In this document: one piece after another, positions 53,164 to 60,852 of the stretch
Layout of the letters: each line of letters opens with the position of its first letter
Position numbering within the stretch: position 1 is the first letter of the stretch
Source: Limisphaerales bacterium
GTDB lineage: Bacteria; Verrucomicrobiota; Verrucomicrobiia; Limisphaerales; SXTU01
DNA length: 64,000 nt
Direction of reading: 5' to 3'
Assembly: GCA_009773355.1 (NCBI GenBank)
Contig: WRPG01000008.1
Coordinates: 1 to 64,000 of the forward strand
Position numbers and translations under genes: made by a program
The notes under the pieces: model-generated
Told to the model about the DNA's origin: nothing
What the model saw: only the letters and a program-made list of their open reading frames with translations
The model's database searches: none

Positions 53164-54365
53164 AAACCACCGCCTTCCTCCTCGCCTCGCTGCTGCTGGT
53201 CGCTGCCGGCACCGTCCACGCCACCGCACTGACCAACCTGACGCTCACCGCCGCGCTCGAACTGGCCGAACGCCAGAGTCCCGCGCTGGCCGAAGCGCGC
53301 GCGCAAATCGCCGCCGCCGAGGGCCGGCTCCAGCAGGCCACGCGCCCGCCCAACCCCGAGGCCATCGCGCGCGTCGAGTCCGCCCCGCGCGACCCGGCGT
53401 TTCTCGTCGGCGCGGCGCAGAGCGTGCCGTTGGGCAAGCGCCTGACCGCCGCCCGCGAAGTTCACGAGCGCGAACGCGAAGTCCTGCAGCACGAACTGGC
53501 CGCGAAGACCCGCGAAACCCGCCGCCGCGCGCACGGGGCGTTTGCCACCGCACTGTTTGCTGATGAAGCCCACCGATTGAACACCCGGCTGGTGGACGCC
53601 GCGACGGAGGCCGTGCGCCTGGCCCGCGTGCGCCTCGTCGGAGGCGATGTCGCAGCCGACGAAGTCGAGCGCGCTGAACTGGAACTCGCCCGTGCCCGCG
53701 CCGAGCTGGCCCGCGCCACCGCGCTGCGCGGGCAGGCGCTTGCCGCGTTGTCCGGCACGCTCGGGCCATCGCGTCCGACGGTTCACTCGCTCGCCGGCGC
53801 GTTGGAGACTGGACTGGAACTCCCCGCGCTAGAAGCCATCGTCGCCGAACTGGCCGTGCATCCCGCGCTCGCGCAGGCGCAGGCCGAGACCGCCGCCGCG
53901 CGCGCCCGCGTGGTGCTGGCCCGCGCCGAACGCGTGCCAGACCTGACCTTCGAGCTGCTCTTCCGCCGCGACGAGGCGACACGCCGGAACGGTTTCGACG
54001 TGGGCTTCAGTCTGCCGCTTCCGATGTTCAACAAAGGAAAGGGGCGCGAGCAGGAGGCCCGCGCCTTGCAGACCGCCGCCGAGGCACGCACGCAGCGGAC
54101 GCAGGCCGACTTGGAGACCGACCTGCGCGCTGCCCACGGAGAGCTGGCCGCCAGCCTTGCACACGCGCGCCAGTTGCAGAAAGAAGTCGTGCCTCGTCTC
54201 GCTCGTCTCGCCTCGCTCGTCGAAACCCGCGTGTCCGTCGGTGACGCCACCGTTGCCGACCTGATTCCCCTCCAGCGCGAGTCCGCCGCCACGCACCTTG
54301 CCCGCTTGGAATCTCTGCGTGACGCCCATCAAGCTTGGGCGCGTCTCCGCCCGCTGTTGAAGTGA
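53160..54365 (+). CDS. TolC-family outer-membrane channel of the efflux system
   Basis: 401 residues from the ATG overlapping DUF3147. Signal peptide MKTTAFLLASLLLVAAGTVH. Two OEP repeats follow, each beginning with a helix such as LTAALELAERQSPALAEARA and LELPALEAIVAELAVHPALAQA. GFSLPLPMFNKGKGRE is the strand segment typical of CzcC/CusC-like proteins. It completes the tripartite pump with the adaptor and RND protein. The efflux operon ends here; frr starts 52 bp downstream. Confidence 0.9.
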   Translation: MKTTAFLLASLLLVAAGTVHATALTNLTLTAALELAERQSPALAEARAQIAAAEGRLQQATRPPNPEAIARVESAPRDPAFLVGAAQSVPLGKRLTAAREVHEREREVLQHELAAKTRETRRRAHGAFATALFADEAHRLNTRLVDAATEAVRLARVRLVGGDVAADEVERAELELARARAELARATALRGQALAALSGTLGPSRPTVHSLAGALETGLELPALEAIVAELAVHPALAQAQAETAAARARVVLARAERVPDLTFELLFRRDEATRRNGFDVGFSLPLPMFNKGKGREQEARALQTAAEARTQRTQADLETDLRAAHGELAASLAHARQLQKEVVPRLARLASLVETRVSVGDATVADLIPLQRESAATHLARLESLRDAHQAWARLRPLLK

Positions 54366-54371
54366 GCCGGG

Positions 54372-54399
54372 CAACTTTGAACTTTGAACTTCGAGCCGG
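54372..54399. repeat. Four-heptamer array upstream of frr
   Basis: Units CAACTTT, GAACTTT, GAACTTC and a degenerate fourth lie end to end between the outer-membrane channel stop and the frr start. They belong to the same GTTCAAA/AAG-type family (complement) as the arrays in the aminotransferase gene. The right edge is 18 bp before the frr ATG. Confidence 0.65.
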
Positions 54400-54417
54400 G
54401 AGTCCTAGCTTCCGCGC

Positions 54418-54978
54418 ATGGCACTCGACGACGTTTTGTTGGACGCGGAAGAGAAGATGATCAAGAGCGAGCAGCATGTGGAGCATGAGTTCTCCGGCGT
54501 GCGCACAGGCAAGGCCTCGCCCGCGCTGGTGGAGAACATCCAGGCGGAGGTCTATGGCGCGATGATGCGCATCAAGGAGCTGGCCAACATCTCGGTGCCG
54601 GAGTCGCGCATGTTGATGATCCAGCCGTGGGACCAAGGCAGCGTCGGCCCCATTGAGAAGGCCATCCAGAAGGCGAACCTCGGCCTGAACCCCGCCGTGC
54701 AAGGCAAGTTCATCCGCATCGTCCTGCCGGACCTCAGCACGGAGACGCGCCAGAAGTTCGTGAAGACCGTCAAGGCGATGGCCGAGACCGGCAAGGTCGC
54801 CATCCGCCAGATCCGCCGCGATGCCTTGGAAGCGCTCAAGAAGGAAGGCAAGAGCGGCGGTGTCTCCGAGGACGAGGTGGAGACGGCGGAGAAAGAGGTG
54901 CAGAAGCTCACCGACCAATACATCGCCAAGCTCGACGCGCACCTCGCCACGAAGGAGAAGGAAATCATGACCGTCTGA
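54418..54978 (+). CDS. frr: Ribosome recycling factor
   Basis: 186 residues, the standard length. VEHEFSGVRTGKASPALVEN, RIKELANISVPESRMLMIQP, GPIEKAIQKANLGLNPAVQG and the C-terminal KLTDQYIAKLDAHLATKEKE are diagnostic. It separates ribosomal subunits after termination, with EF-G. It is not next to pyrH, as is usual; the heavy-metal efflux operon lies between. The ATG has no strong Shine-Dalgarno motif. A heptamer array ends 18 bp upstream. Confidence 0.96.
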   Translation: MALDDVLLDAEEKMIKSEQHVEHEFSGVRTGKASPALVENIQAEVYGAMMRIKELANISVPESRMLMIQPWDQGSVGPIEKAIQKANLGLNPAVQGKFIRIVLPDLSTETRQKFVKTVKAMAETGKVAIRQIRRDALEALKKEGKSGGVSEDEVETAEKEVQKLTDQYIAKLDAHLATKEKEIMTV

Positions 54979-54996
54979 CGGTCGCGATTTTCCGGC

Positions 54997-55476
54997 ATGA
55001 CCCACCTGCCGCACACGCGCTCCTGCTTTGTCTGCGGGGAGTCAAACATCCACGGCCTGCGGCTGCGCTTTCACGCGGAAGAGCAACGTGTCCACACCCG
55101 CTTCACGCCGCGCGCCGAACACATCGGCTTCAAGGGCGTCACGCACGGCGGCATCCTCGCCACCGTGCTCGACGAGATCATGGTCTGGGCCGTGGCCGTG
55201 GGCACGCGGCGCTTCGCCTACTGCGCGGAGATGACCGTGCGCTTCCAGCAGCCCGCGAAGCCGGACGCCGAACTCCTCGTGACCGCCGAGCTGGTCGCGA
55301 ACCGGCGGAACAAGATCTTCGAGGCGAAGGCCGAGCTGCGTGATGCCGCCGGGCAGATCGTCGCCACGGCCACTGGCAAGTATTTGCCCGTGCCCGCCGG
55401 CGAACTTCCCGCGATGCTGACCGAACTCATTGGCGACCTGGGCGTGATCGAGGCCAGCGGCTTGAAAGAGCCGTAG
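54997..55476 (+). CDS. PaaI-family hotdog thioesterase
   Basis: 159 residues. The hotdog core shows FKGVTHGGILATVLDEIMVW (the HGG helix, about residues 44-63), FAYCAEMTVRFQQPAKPDAE and KIFEAKAELRDAAGQIVATA. An N-terminal CFVCGESNIHGLRLRFH is common in this subgroup. It hydrolyses an acyl-CoA or acyl-ACP thioester in the cytoplasm. It begins 18 bp after frr, so co-transcription is likely, and it ends just before an inverted CGCAACCT repeat. Confidence 0.87.
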   Translation: MTHLPHTRSCFVCGESNIHGLRLRFHAEEQRVHTRFTPRAEHIGFKGVTHGGILATVLDEIMVWAVAVGTRRFAYCAEMTVRFQQPAKPDAELLVTAELVANRRNKIFEAKAELRDAAGQIVATATGKYLPVPAGELPAMLTELIGDLGVIEASGLKEP

Positions 55477-55533
55477 GTGCGGCTTCGGGCTGCGCATGGC
55501 CAACCTTTCCGATTCGCAACCTGAAGGTTGCGA

Positions 55534-56757
55534 CTACGCGGCGTTTGCGCCGGCCACCACGCGGCAGCGCATCGTCTTGAGCACCCGGCCGATGGACTTT
55601 CCGTAGCCTTTCTCCAGCCGGTCACAGAATTCATCCGCCTCGTTCCACAGCACGAGGTTCACCGTGTGGCCGCCGAAGCCGTGGCCGGCGAGCCGCGCCC
55701 CCAGACACGCCGGGTGCGCGCGGGCCAGGTCCACCAGCAAGTCCATCTCCGGCGAGCTGCTCTGGAAAAACTCCCGCGCGCTCTCATGGCTCTGGAACAG
55801 GAACTGTCCGAACTGCTCCACGTCCCCGCCGCGCAGCGCCCGCTCGGCGGCCACGACGCGCTGGTTCTCGCCGACAATGTGATAGGCGCACGCGTGCTGG
55901 CGCGCAGTGAGTTGATGCCGCGCGGCCTTGAGCTGCGATGGGTCCACGGCCCGCAACGACTTCACTCCCAGCGCCCGCGCCGCCGCCGCGCAGTGGTAAC
56001 GCAACGCCGCCGAACGCGCCTCGACGACGGGACTGAGCCGCCCGGTGTCGCACACGATCACCGCCAGCTCGCCGATGAGTGGCAGCGCCTCCACTGTGCC
56101 GTGTTGCGTGTCCACCAGCACGGCGTTGAACTCCTCGCCGCAGAGCGTCGGCACCGCGTCGAGCGTGCCGCCCGCTTCGCCGGCGACGCTTTCCCCCGCC
56201 TGCCGGCAAAGCCTCGCCATCCGCAATCGCTCCAAGTCCGTTGGCGCGGGCATTCGCCCGCGTCCGAGCCGCCGGATGATCGCGCCGGACTCCGTGAGCT
56301 TGTGCGGATAGAGTTGCCGCACCGTGAGTGCGACGGCTGCCAGCAGCGCGCCCGAGCTGCCGAAACCCGCACCCGGCGGAATCTCGCTCTGCACCGCCGC
56401 GTTGAAGCCGCCGAAGTGGACCCCGCGGGCGCGCAACTCACGGAGCGCCGCCTTCAGCAGCCCGGTCCACGGCACGTCGGGGTTGTCCGTGAACTGACTC
56501 AGCCAAAACAGCTCGCGTTGCGGATAGGCGGACGTGACGACCTCGATGCGCCCGTCCGTGCGCGGCGTGCTGGCGAGACACAGGTGCCGGTCAATCGCCA
56601 CGGCCAGCGCCAGCCCGTCGTTCCACTCCGCGTGATGGCCGAGCAGTTCCAGCCGCGCCGGCGCTCTGACCAGGTGCGTGGGCGCGTGGCCGAACGTCTG
56701 TTTGAACAACGTCCGTGTCGCCCCCACCGGGTCACGGGTGACCGGACGACGATTCAT
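55534..56757 (-). CDS. Galactokinase-like GHMP kinase
   Basis: 407 residues from ATG 56757. The N-terminal galactokinase-type sequence is RAPARLELLGHHAEWNDGLA, where galactokinases have GRVNLIGEHTDYN. The ATP loop PPGAGFGSSGALLAAVAL is present, as is the C-terminal GHGFGGHTVNLVL (motif 3 G-G-G). A catalytic Asp candidate lies in EAGGTLDAVPTLCG. It probably phosphorylates a sugar, but the altered first motif makes galactose uncertain. It follows a TIM-barrel isomerase gene by 40 bp on the same strand. The stop is near an inverted repeat (CGCAACCTGAAGGTTGCG). Confidence 0.8.
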   Translation of the reverse strand: MNRRPVTRDPVGATRTLFKQTFGHAPTHLVRAPARLELLGHHAEWNDGLALAVAIDRHLCLASTPRTDGRIEVVTSAYPQRELFWLSQFTDNPDVPWTGLLKAALRELRARGVHFGGFNAAVQSEIPPGAGFGSSGALLAAVALTVRQLYPHKLTESGAIIRRLGRGRMPAPTDLERLRMARLCRQAGESVAGEAGGTLDAVPTLCGEEFNAVLVDTQHGTVEALPLIGELAVIVCDTGRLSPVVEARSAALRYHCAAAARALGVKSLRAVDPSQLKAARHQLTARQHACAYHIVGENQRVVAAERALRGGDVEQFGQFLFQSHESAREFFQSSSPEMDLLVDLARAHPACLGARLAGHGFGGHTVNLVLWNEADEFCDRLEKGYGKSIGRVLKTMRCRVVAGANAA

Positions 56758-56796
56758 GGGTTCAAGCAAGTTCCCGCCACGCGCGCGGCGAACGGC

Positions 56797-57606
56797 CTAC
56801 ACGAGCCGCCGGAAGCTCTCGATCGTCCGGGCCGCCGCCGTCTCCGCGTCTGGCAACGGGAGGATTTCTGCTGAGAGATAGCCGGCGTAGCCGATGTCCC
56901 GCAGGGCGGCGACGATGGGGCCGGCGTCCGTGTGGCCCAGCCCGATGGCGCGGCGGTTCGAGTCGGCGAAGTGGACGTGCCCCACCAGCGCACCGGTCTG
57001 CCGCAGCGACTCCGCCAGGTTCTGCTCCTCGATGTTCATGTGGTAGAGGTCGCACAGCAGCCGCACGTTCTTCAGCCCGCGCGTGGTGACGAAGTCCGCC
57101 GCGTCGGCGTTGCGGTTGCAGAGATTCGTCTCGTAACGGTTCAGCGGCTCGTAGAGGAGCACCTGCTGGTGCGCGGCGGCGCGCTCCGAGAGTGCCTGGA
57201 GTTCCTCCGCCAGCCAGTCCAGCGCCTGCTCGCGCGCCACCGCGCCCTCCCAACGCCCTTGCATCGAGCCGATGATCGCAGGCGCGCCGAGGTAGCCGGC
57301 CAGGTTGATGATGCCGTAGATGAACTCGCGGGCCTTCGCCCGCACGGCGGGGTCGGGATCCGTGAGGCGGAGCTTGTGCCTCACCCAGCCCGCGCCCGTG
57401 CCCACGGCGGCGACCTTGAGCGAATGCCTTTCCATCAGCTCGCGCGCCTGGCCGACGGACACGGCATTGGCGGCGGGCGGAAAAATCTCCACCGCGTCGA
57501 AGCCATGCCGCGCGGCGGCGGCAAACCCGGCCGCGAGGTCGTCCCAATACACAAACGGACCCCCGCGGGCTTCGGGGACCAGGGAGATGGTGATGGCTGA
57601 TTTCAT
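56797..57606 (-). CDS. TIM-barrel sugar isomerase (hydroxypyruvate-isomerase-like)
   Basis: 269 residues from ATG 57606. It has the AP-endonuclease-2 type barrel: GFDAVEIFPPAANAVS, HSLKVAAVGTGAGWVRHK, GAPAIIGSMQGRWEGAVARE, metal ligands in LLYEPLNRYETNL and CDLYHMNIEEQNL, then HVHFADSNRRAIGLGH. Relatives isomerise hydroxypyruvate, tagatose or other ketoses. It precedes the galactokinase-like gene in the same operon. A divergent gene of related fold begins 251 bp away. Confidence 0.86.
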   Translation of the reverse strand: MKSAITISLVPEARGGPFVYWDDLAAGFAAAARHGFDAVEIFPPAANAVSVGQARELMERHSLKVAAVGTGAGWVRHKLRLTDPDPAVRAKAREFIYGIINLAGYLGAPAIIGSMQGRWEGAVAREQALDWLAEELQALSERAAAHQQVLLYEPLNRYETNLCNRNADAADFVTTRGLKNVRLLCDLYHMNIEEQNLAESLRQTGALVGHVHFADSNRRAIGLGHTDAGPIVAALRDIGYAGYLSAEILPLPDAETAAARTIESFRRLV

Positions 57607-57857
57607 GAGCGTGACAATGGGCGGCCAGCGCGCCCGATTTGAGACCTTCACGGCGGCGCGGCCGGCAGGACTCAAAACGAAACCCGGCCGTTTGCCAACC
57701 CAATCACGCGCACCGAGCGGGGCAGTCTGCCTGCCCGCCGTCCCGAGCCTGGTGGTTTTCCGGCACCGGCGTTTGCCGGGCGTGGCTGGACGGGGCTTCA
57801 GCGGGCGGCGGAACAAAGTTCCTTGCGCGGCCGGCTGTATTTCCGAAACTGCCGCCC
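57607..57857. promoter_or_regulatory. Divergent intergenic region between two isomerase genes
   Basis: 251 bp separate the start codons of two divergently transcribed TIM-barrel genes, so both promoters should lie here. No clean operator palindrome or riboswitch-like fold was recognised. A GC-rich stretch with GCCGGCAGGACTC and GTTTGCCGGGCG-type elements is the only pattern seen. Confidence 0.35.
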
Positions 57858-58778
57858 ATGTTCCAACTCGGCTTCGTCTCCGCCATCCTGCCGGAACTCT
57901 CCCTCGACCAGGTGCTCGCCTTCGCCGCCGCCGAGCGGTTCCGGTGCGTGGAGGTGATGTGCTGGCCGGTGGGCCGGGCGGAGCGGAAGTTCGCCGGGGT
58001 CACGCACATTGACGTGGACGGCTTCACGCGGGCGCGCGCGGAGGAAGTCCACGGGCTGTGCGCCAAACACGGCGTTTCGCTCACCGCGCTCGGCTATTAT
58101 CCCAATCCGCTCGACCCGAACCCCGGAGTTTCCAAGGTTGCGGTGGCGCATCTCAGGAAGGTCATCCGGGCCGCCGCCGTGCTGGGCCTGAAGAACGTGA
58201 ACACGTTCGTCGGGCGCGACTGGACGCGCAGCGTGGACGACAACTGGCCGCGCTTCCTCAAGGTGTGGCGGCCGCTCATCGCCTTCGCGGCGGACCACGA
58301 CATCAAAGTGGGCATCGAGAACTGCCCGATGTCCTTCACGCGCGACGAGTGGCCGGGCGGGAAGAACTTGATGACGACGCCGGCCATCTGGCGGCGGGCG
58401 TTCAGCGACATTCCGTCGAAGCATTTCGGCCTGAACTACGACCCTTCCCACTTCGTGCTCCAGCACATGGACCCGGCGAGTCCGTTGCGCGAGTTTCAGG
58501 ACAAGCTGTTTCACTTCCACGCGAAGGATGTGCAGCTTCACAGCGACCGGCTCAACGAGGTCGGCGTCTTCGCGCACCCGAACGAGTGGCACACCCCGCG
58601 CATCCCCGGCTATGGCGAGATGAACTGGGGCAAGTTCATGGCCGCGCTGATGGCGACGAGCTACCGCGGCCCCGTCTGCATCGAGGTGGAGGACCCGACC
58701 TTCGGCAAGACGCTCGCGGGCCGGCAGGACGCCCTACGCGTCGCTGGGAATGTGCTGCGACCTTGCTGCGTGCGGTAG
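57858..58778 (+). CDS. Sugar phosphate isomerase/epimerase (TIM barrel)
   Basis: 306 residues from ATG 57858. The barrel shows LAFAAAERFRCVEVMCWPVG, VSLTALGYYPNPLDPN, GLKNVNTFVGRDWTRSVDDN, KVGIENCPMSFTRDEWPGG, GLNYDPSHFVLQHMDP and FHFHAKDVQLHS. This pattern matches IolE/IolI-like isomerases of inositol or related sugar-acid catabolism; the exact substrate is unknown. The last residues (RPCCVR) lie in the beginning of a palindromic repeat, so the C-terminus has probably been altered. Confidence 0.86.
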   Translation: MFQLGFVSAILPELSLDQVLAFAAAERFRCVEVMCWPVGRAERKFAGVTHIDVDGFTRARAEEVHGLCAKHGVSLTALGYYPNPLDPNPGVSKVAVAHLRKVIRAAAVLGLKNVNTFVGRDWTRSVDDNWPRFLKVWRPLIAFAADHDIKVGIENCPMSFTRDEWPGGKNLMTTPAIWRRAFSDIPSKHFGLNYDPSHFVLQHMDPASPLREFQDKLFHFHAKDVQLHSDRLNEVGVFAHPNEWHTPRIPGYGEMNWGKFMAALMATSYRGPVCIEVEDPTFGKTLAGRQDALRVAGNVLRPCCVR

Positions 58779-58845
58779 TCGCAACCTTCAGGTTGCGCTT
58801 CGGTTCGAAGGCTGACGCGCAGGCTGAAGCCTGCGACTACCTGCG
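58771..58845. repeat. GTAGTCGCAACCT-type compound repeat
   Basis: GTAGTCGCAACCTTCAGGTT begins the unit and TGAAGCCTGCGACTAC ends it, giving inverted GTAGTCGC/GCGACTAC ends with an internal small palindrome (GCAACCTTCAGGTTGC). A related copy, CGCAACCTGAAGGTTGCGAC, occurs near 55518. It occupies most of the gap between the isomerase and glutamine synthetase genes, which converge here, and may act as a terminator. Confidence 0.75.
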
Positions 58846-58854
58846 CTCCGAGAC

Positions 58855-60273
58855 CTAAATCTGCTCGAAGTAACGCTGCTTCTCCCAGTCCGTCACCGCG
58901 TTGCTGAACGCCTCGTGTTCCAGCCGCGCGTGGTGAGTGTAGAAATCCACCACGTCGTCACCGAAGGCCGCGCGGGCGAGTTTTGACTTCTCAAAGTGAT
59001 CAGTCGCATCGCGCAGGGAGCTGGGCAGGCGGGCGAGCTTCGGGTCCACGTAGGCGTTGCCGCGATACTCGGGGCCGCAGTCGAGTCCCTCGCGCACGCC
59101 GGCCATGCCAGCAGCGAGCATCGCGGCAAAGGCGAGATACGGGTTCGCGTCCGCGCCGGGCATCCGGTTCTCGATGCGGAAGGAACCGCCGTGCCCCACG
59201 ACGCGGAAGCCGGTCGTGCGATTGTCCACCGCCCACGCCATGCGCGTCGGTGCCCAACTGCCGGGCTGGTAGCGCTTGTAGCTGTTGATGGTCGGACCGA
59301 AGAACAGGCACAGCTCCGGCGAGTATTTCATCAGGCCGCCGAGGAATTGGCGAAACAACTTCGAGCCGCCCGGCCCCGCCTTCTTACGCATTACTTTGTT
59401 ACGCATTACTTCCTCCTGATGCGTAATGCGTAATGCGTAAGGGTCGGCATCCGTCGCCCAAAACAGGTTCTTCCCGCGCTTCCACAGGCTCATGTGGATA
59501 TGACACGAGCTGCCCGCCTCGCCGGGCGCATACTTCGCCATGAACGTCACCGCCTTGCCGTGCTGCTCGGCGAGTTCGCGCACGCCCTGCTTGAAGACCG
59601 CGTGCATGTCCGCCATCGGCAACGGCGCGGCGCAGGTGAAGTTGATTTCGTGCTGGCCGCGGCTCCACTCGCCCTTGCTGCTCTCCACCGGCACGCGCGC
59701 GGCGCACATGCCGTTGCGGATGGCGCGCATCAGTGGCTCGTCGCGCGTCGGCTGCATGAGGTGGTAATCAATCCGGTAATCGCTCGACGGCTGGAGATCG
59801 CGATAGCCGCTCGCGTGCGCCGCGTGATAGGTCTGGTTGAACAGGTAAAACTCCAGCTCGCTCGCGCACAGGCAGGTCTGGCCCTGCTTCGCCAGCAAGT
59901 CCAACTGTCGCCGTAGCACTGAGCGCGGAGCTTCCGCCACCAGCTCACCGCTCTCGCGCACAAAGTCACACAACACCATCGCCGCGCCCGCCTGCCACGG
60001 CAGGACGCGCAACGTGTCCATGTCCGGGCGGAACCCGAAGTCGCCGAAGCCCGTGGCCCAGTTCGCGACCTTGAAGCCATCGAGCGGGTCCATGTCCAGG
60101 TTGACCGTGAGCAGGTAGCTGCACCCGTGCGTCCCGTGCTTCACGACCGAGTCGAGGAAGAAGTCCGCGCGGAACCGTTTCCCCACGAGCCGCCCGAACG
60201 GGTCGGGGAAGGCGACGAGGATGGTGTCAATGTGGCCGGAACGGACTTGGCGGCGGAGTTCGGCAAGGGTCAT
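58855..60273 (-). CDS. Glutamine synthetase family protein (PuuA-like)
   Basis: 472 residues. GS motifs are clear: ASELEFYLFNQTY (metal Glu), GEWSRGQHEINFT, FMAKYAPGEAGSSCHIHMSL (metal His), GSWAPTRMAWAVDNRTTGFR and FRIENRMPGADANPYLAFAA. It is shorter and more divergent than GlnA and fits the group that gamma-glutamylates amines such as putrescine (PuuA). Residues of about 276-297 (YALRITHQEEVMRNKVMRKK) interrupt the region between KNLFW and GGSKLFRQFLGG. They are encoded by an inverted heptamer pair. The ATG is four bases from the left end of the element at 60278, so its leader has been replaced. It is last of an amine operon with the dehydrogenase and permease. Confidence 0.88.
   Translation of the reverse strand: MTLAELRRQVRSGHIDTILVAFPDPFGRLVGKRFRADFFLDSVVKHGTHGCSYLLTVNLDMDPLDGFKVANWATGFGDFGFRPDMDTLRVLPWQAGAAMVLCDFVRESGELVAEAPRSVLRRQLDLLAKQGQTCLCASELEFYLFNQTYHAAHASGYRDLQPSSDYRIDYHLMQPTRDEPLMRAIRNGMCAARVPVESSKGEWSRGQHEINFTCAAPLPMADMHAVFKQGVRELAEQHGKAVTFMAKYAPGEAGSSCHIHMSLWKRGKNLFWATDADPYALRITHQEEVMRNKVMRKKAGPGGSKLFRQFLGGLMKYSPELCLFFGPTINSYKRYQPGSWAPTRMAWAVDNRTTGFRVVGHGGSFRIENRMPGADANPYLAFAAMLAAGMAGVREGLDCGPEYRGNAYVDPKLARLPSSLRDATDHFEKSKLARAAFGDDVVDFYTHHARLEHEAFSNAVTDWEKQRYFEQI
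59384..59444. repeat. Gene-less inverted heptamer pair inside the glutamine synthetase gene
   Basis: The right part (59417-59444) has TAATGCG-type units (TGATGCG, TAATGCG twice, TAAGGGT). The left part (59384-59410) is its inverted counterpart built on TTACGCATTAC, with one extra base. Only a few bases separate them. The 61 bp is read in frame as about 21 extra residues, so the glutamine synthetase stays open. Confidence 0.75.
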
Positions 60274-60277
60274 GGGG

Positions 60278-60852
60278 CGTAAAACGTAATTCGTAAAACG
60301 TAAGGGCGGCTGGCGGCACTATGGCATGGGAATGTTCGTGAGCAATGGTTCGGAGGGAGATTCCGCTTCAAGTGCTGGCGGAGTGGAAGTGTAGCCATAG
60401 GGCGTTGGCTCCTCGCGGAGCACGGTTCCGCGTTGGTCGGGGACCATTGTCAGCAGCAGGCGGATGATTTCCGTCAGCAAATGGATTCGGTGAGTCGAGA
60501 CCGCCTCGCCCAGGACATGCCGGCCCTTGTAATACCAGCCGCGTGCCTCACGGGCGGAACCGAGACCGTATTCGTAGAAGCGCGCCCTGTCCTTTCCCGT
60601 CCCGCGCGAATAGCCTTCTTCAATGTCGGCACTGACGGCTCCCGCCGCGCGGTTGAGTTGGTCAGCGAGACTGATGGTCCGCTTGTCGCCCAGCAGCTTG
60701 GTCGAGTCGTGCCAAGCCAGCTCCGCCAGAAACAGCGCGAACCGGTATGCCTTCGTGTTCCAAACCGAATCGCCACGAATCTCCGCCGGCACCGACTTTT
60801 CCCACTCCGCGTAGTTCATAACGCCCTTACGCTTTACGTTTCACGTTTTACT
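60278..60852 (-). mobile_element. Four-helix-bundle element 1 with inverted four-heptamer ends
   Basis: The left end (60278-60305) is four heptamers of CGTAAAA type whose innermost unit is CGTAAGG. The right end (60825-60852, complement) is four of the same type, also with CGTAAGG innermost. Each end is 28 bp. Between them is a single gene, a four-helix-bundle protein, filling the space almost completely. The left end begins four bases beyond the glutamine synthetase ATG. The right end contains the TAA stop (60848-60850) of the aldehyde dehydrogenase. No target duplication was found. Confidence 0.7.
60319..60819 (-). CDS. Four-helix-bundle protein (23S rRNA intervening-sequence S23/IVP family)
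   Basis: 166 residues. LADQLNRAAGAVSADIEEGY followed by SRGTGKDRARFYEYGLGSAR is the family core (helix 2, then helix 3), and IHLLTEIIRLLLTMVPDQRG is helix 4. About 35 extra C-terminal residues (EPTPYGYTSTPP ... TNIPMP) follow. Family members are known from 23S rRNA intervening sequences and resemble the Avd protein of diversity-generating retroelements. They form pentameric barrels that bind nucleic acid, with no catalytic residues. It is related throughout to the protein at 62249, including the PMP end. The start is six bases inside the right terminal array; the stop is 13 bases from the left one. Confidence 0.9.
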   Translation of the reverse strand: MNYAEWEKSVPAEIRGDSVWNTKAYRFALFLAELAWHDSTKLLGDKRTISLADQLNRAAGAVSADIEEGYSRGTGKDRARFYEYGLGSAREARGWYYKGRHVLGEAVSTHRIHLLTEIIRLLLTMVPDQRGTVLREEPTPYGYTSTPPALEAESPSEPLLTNIPMP

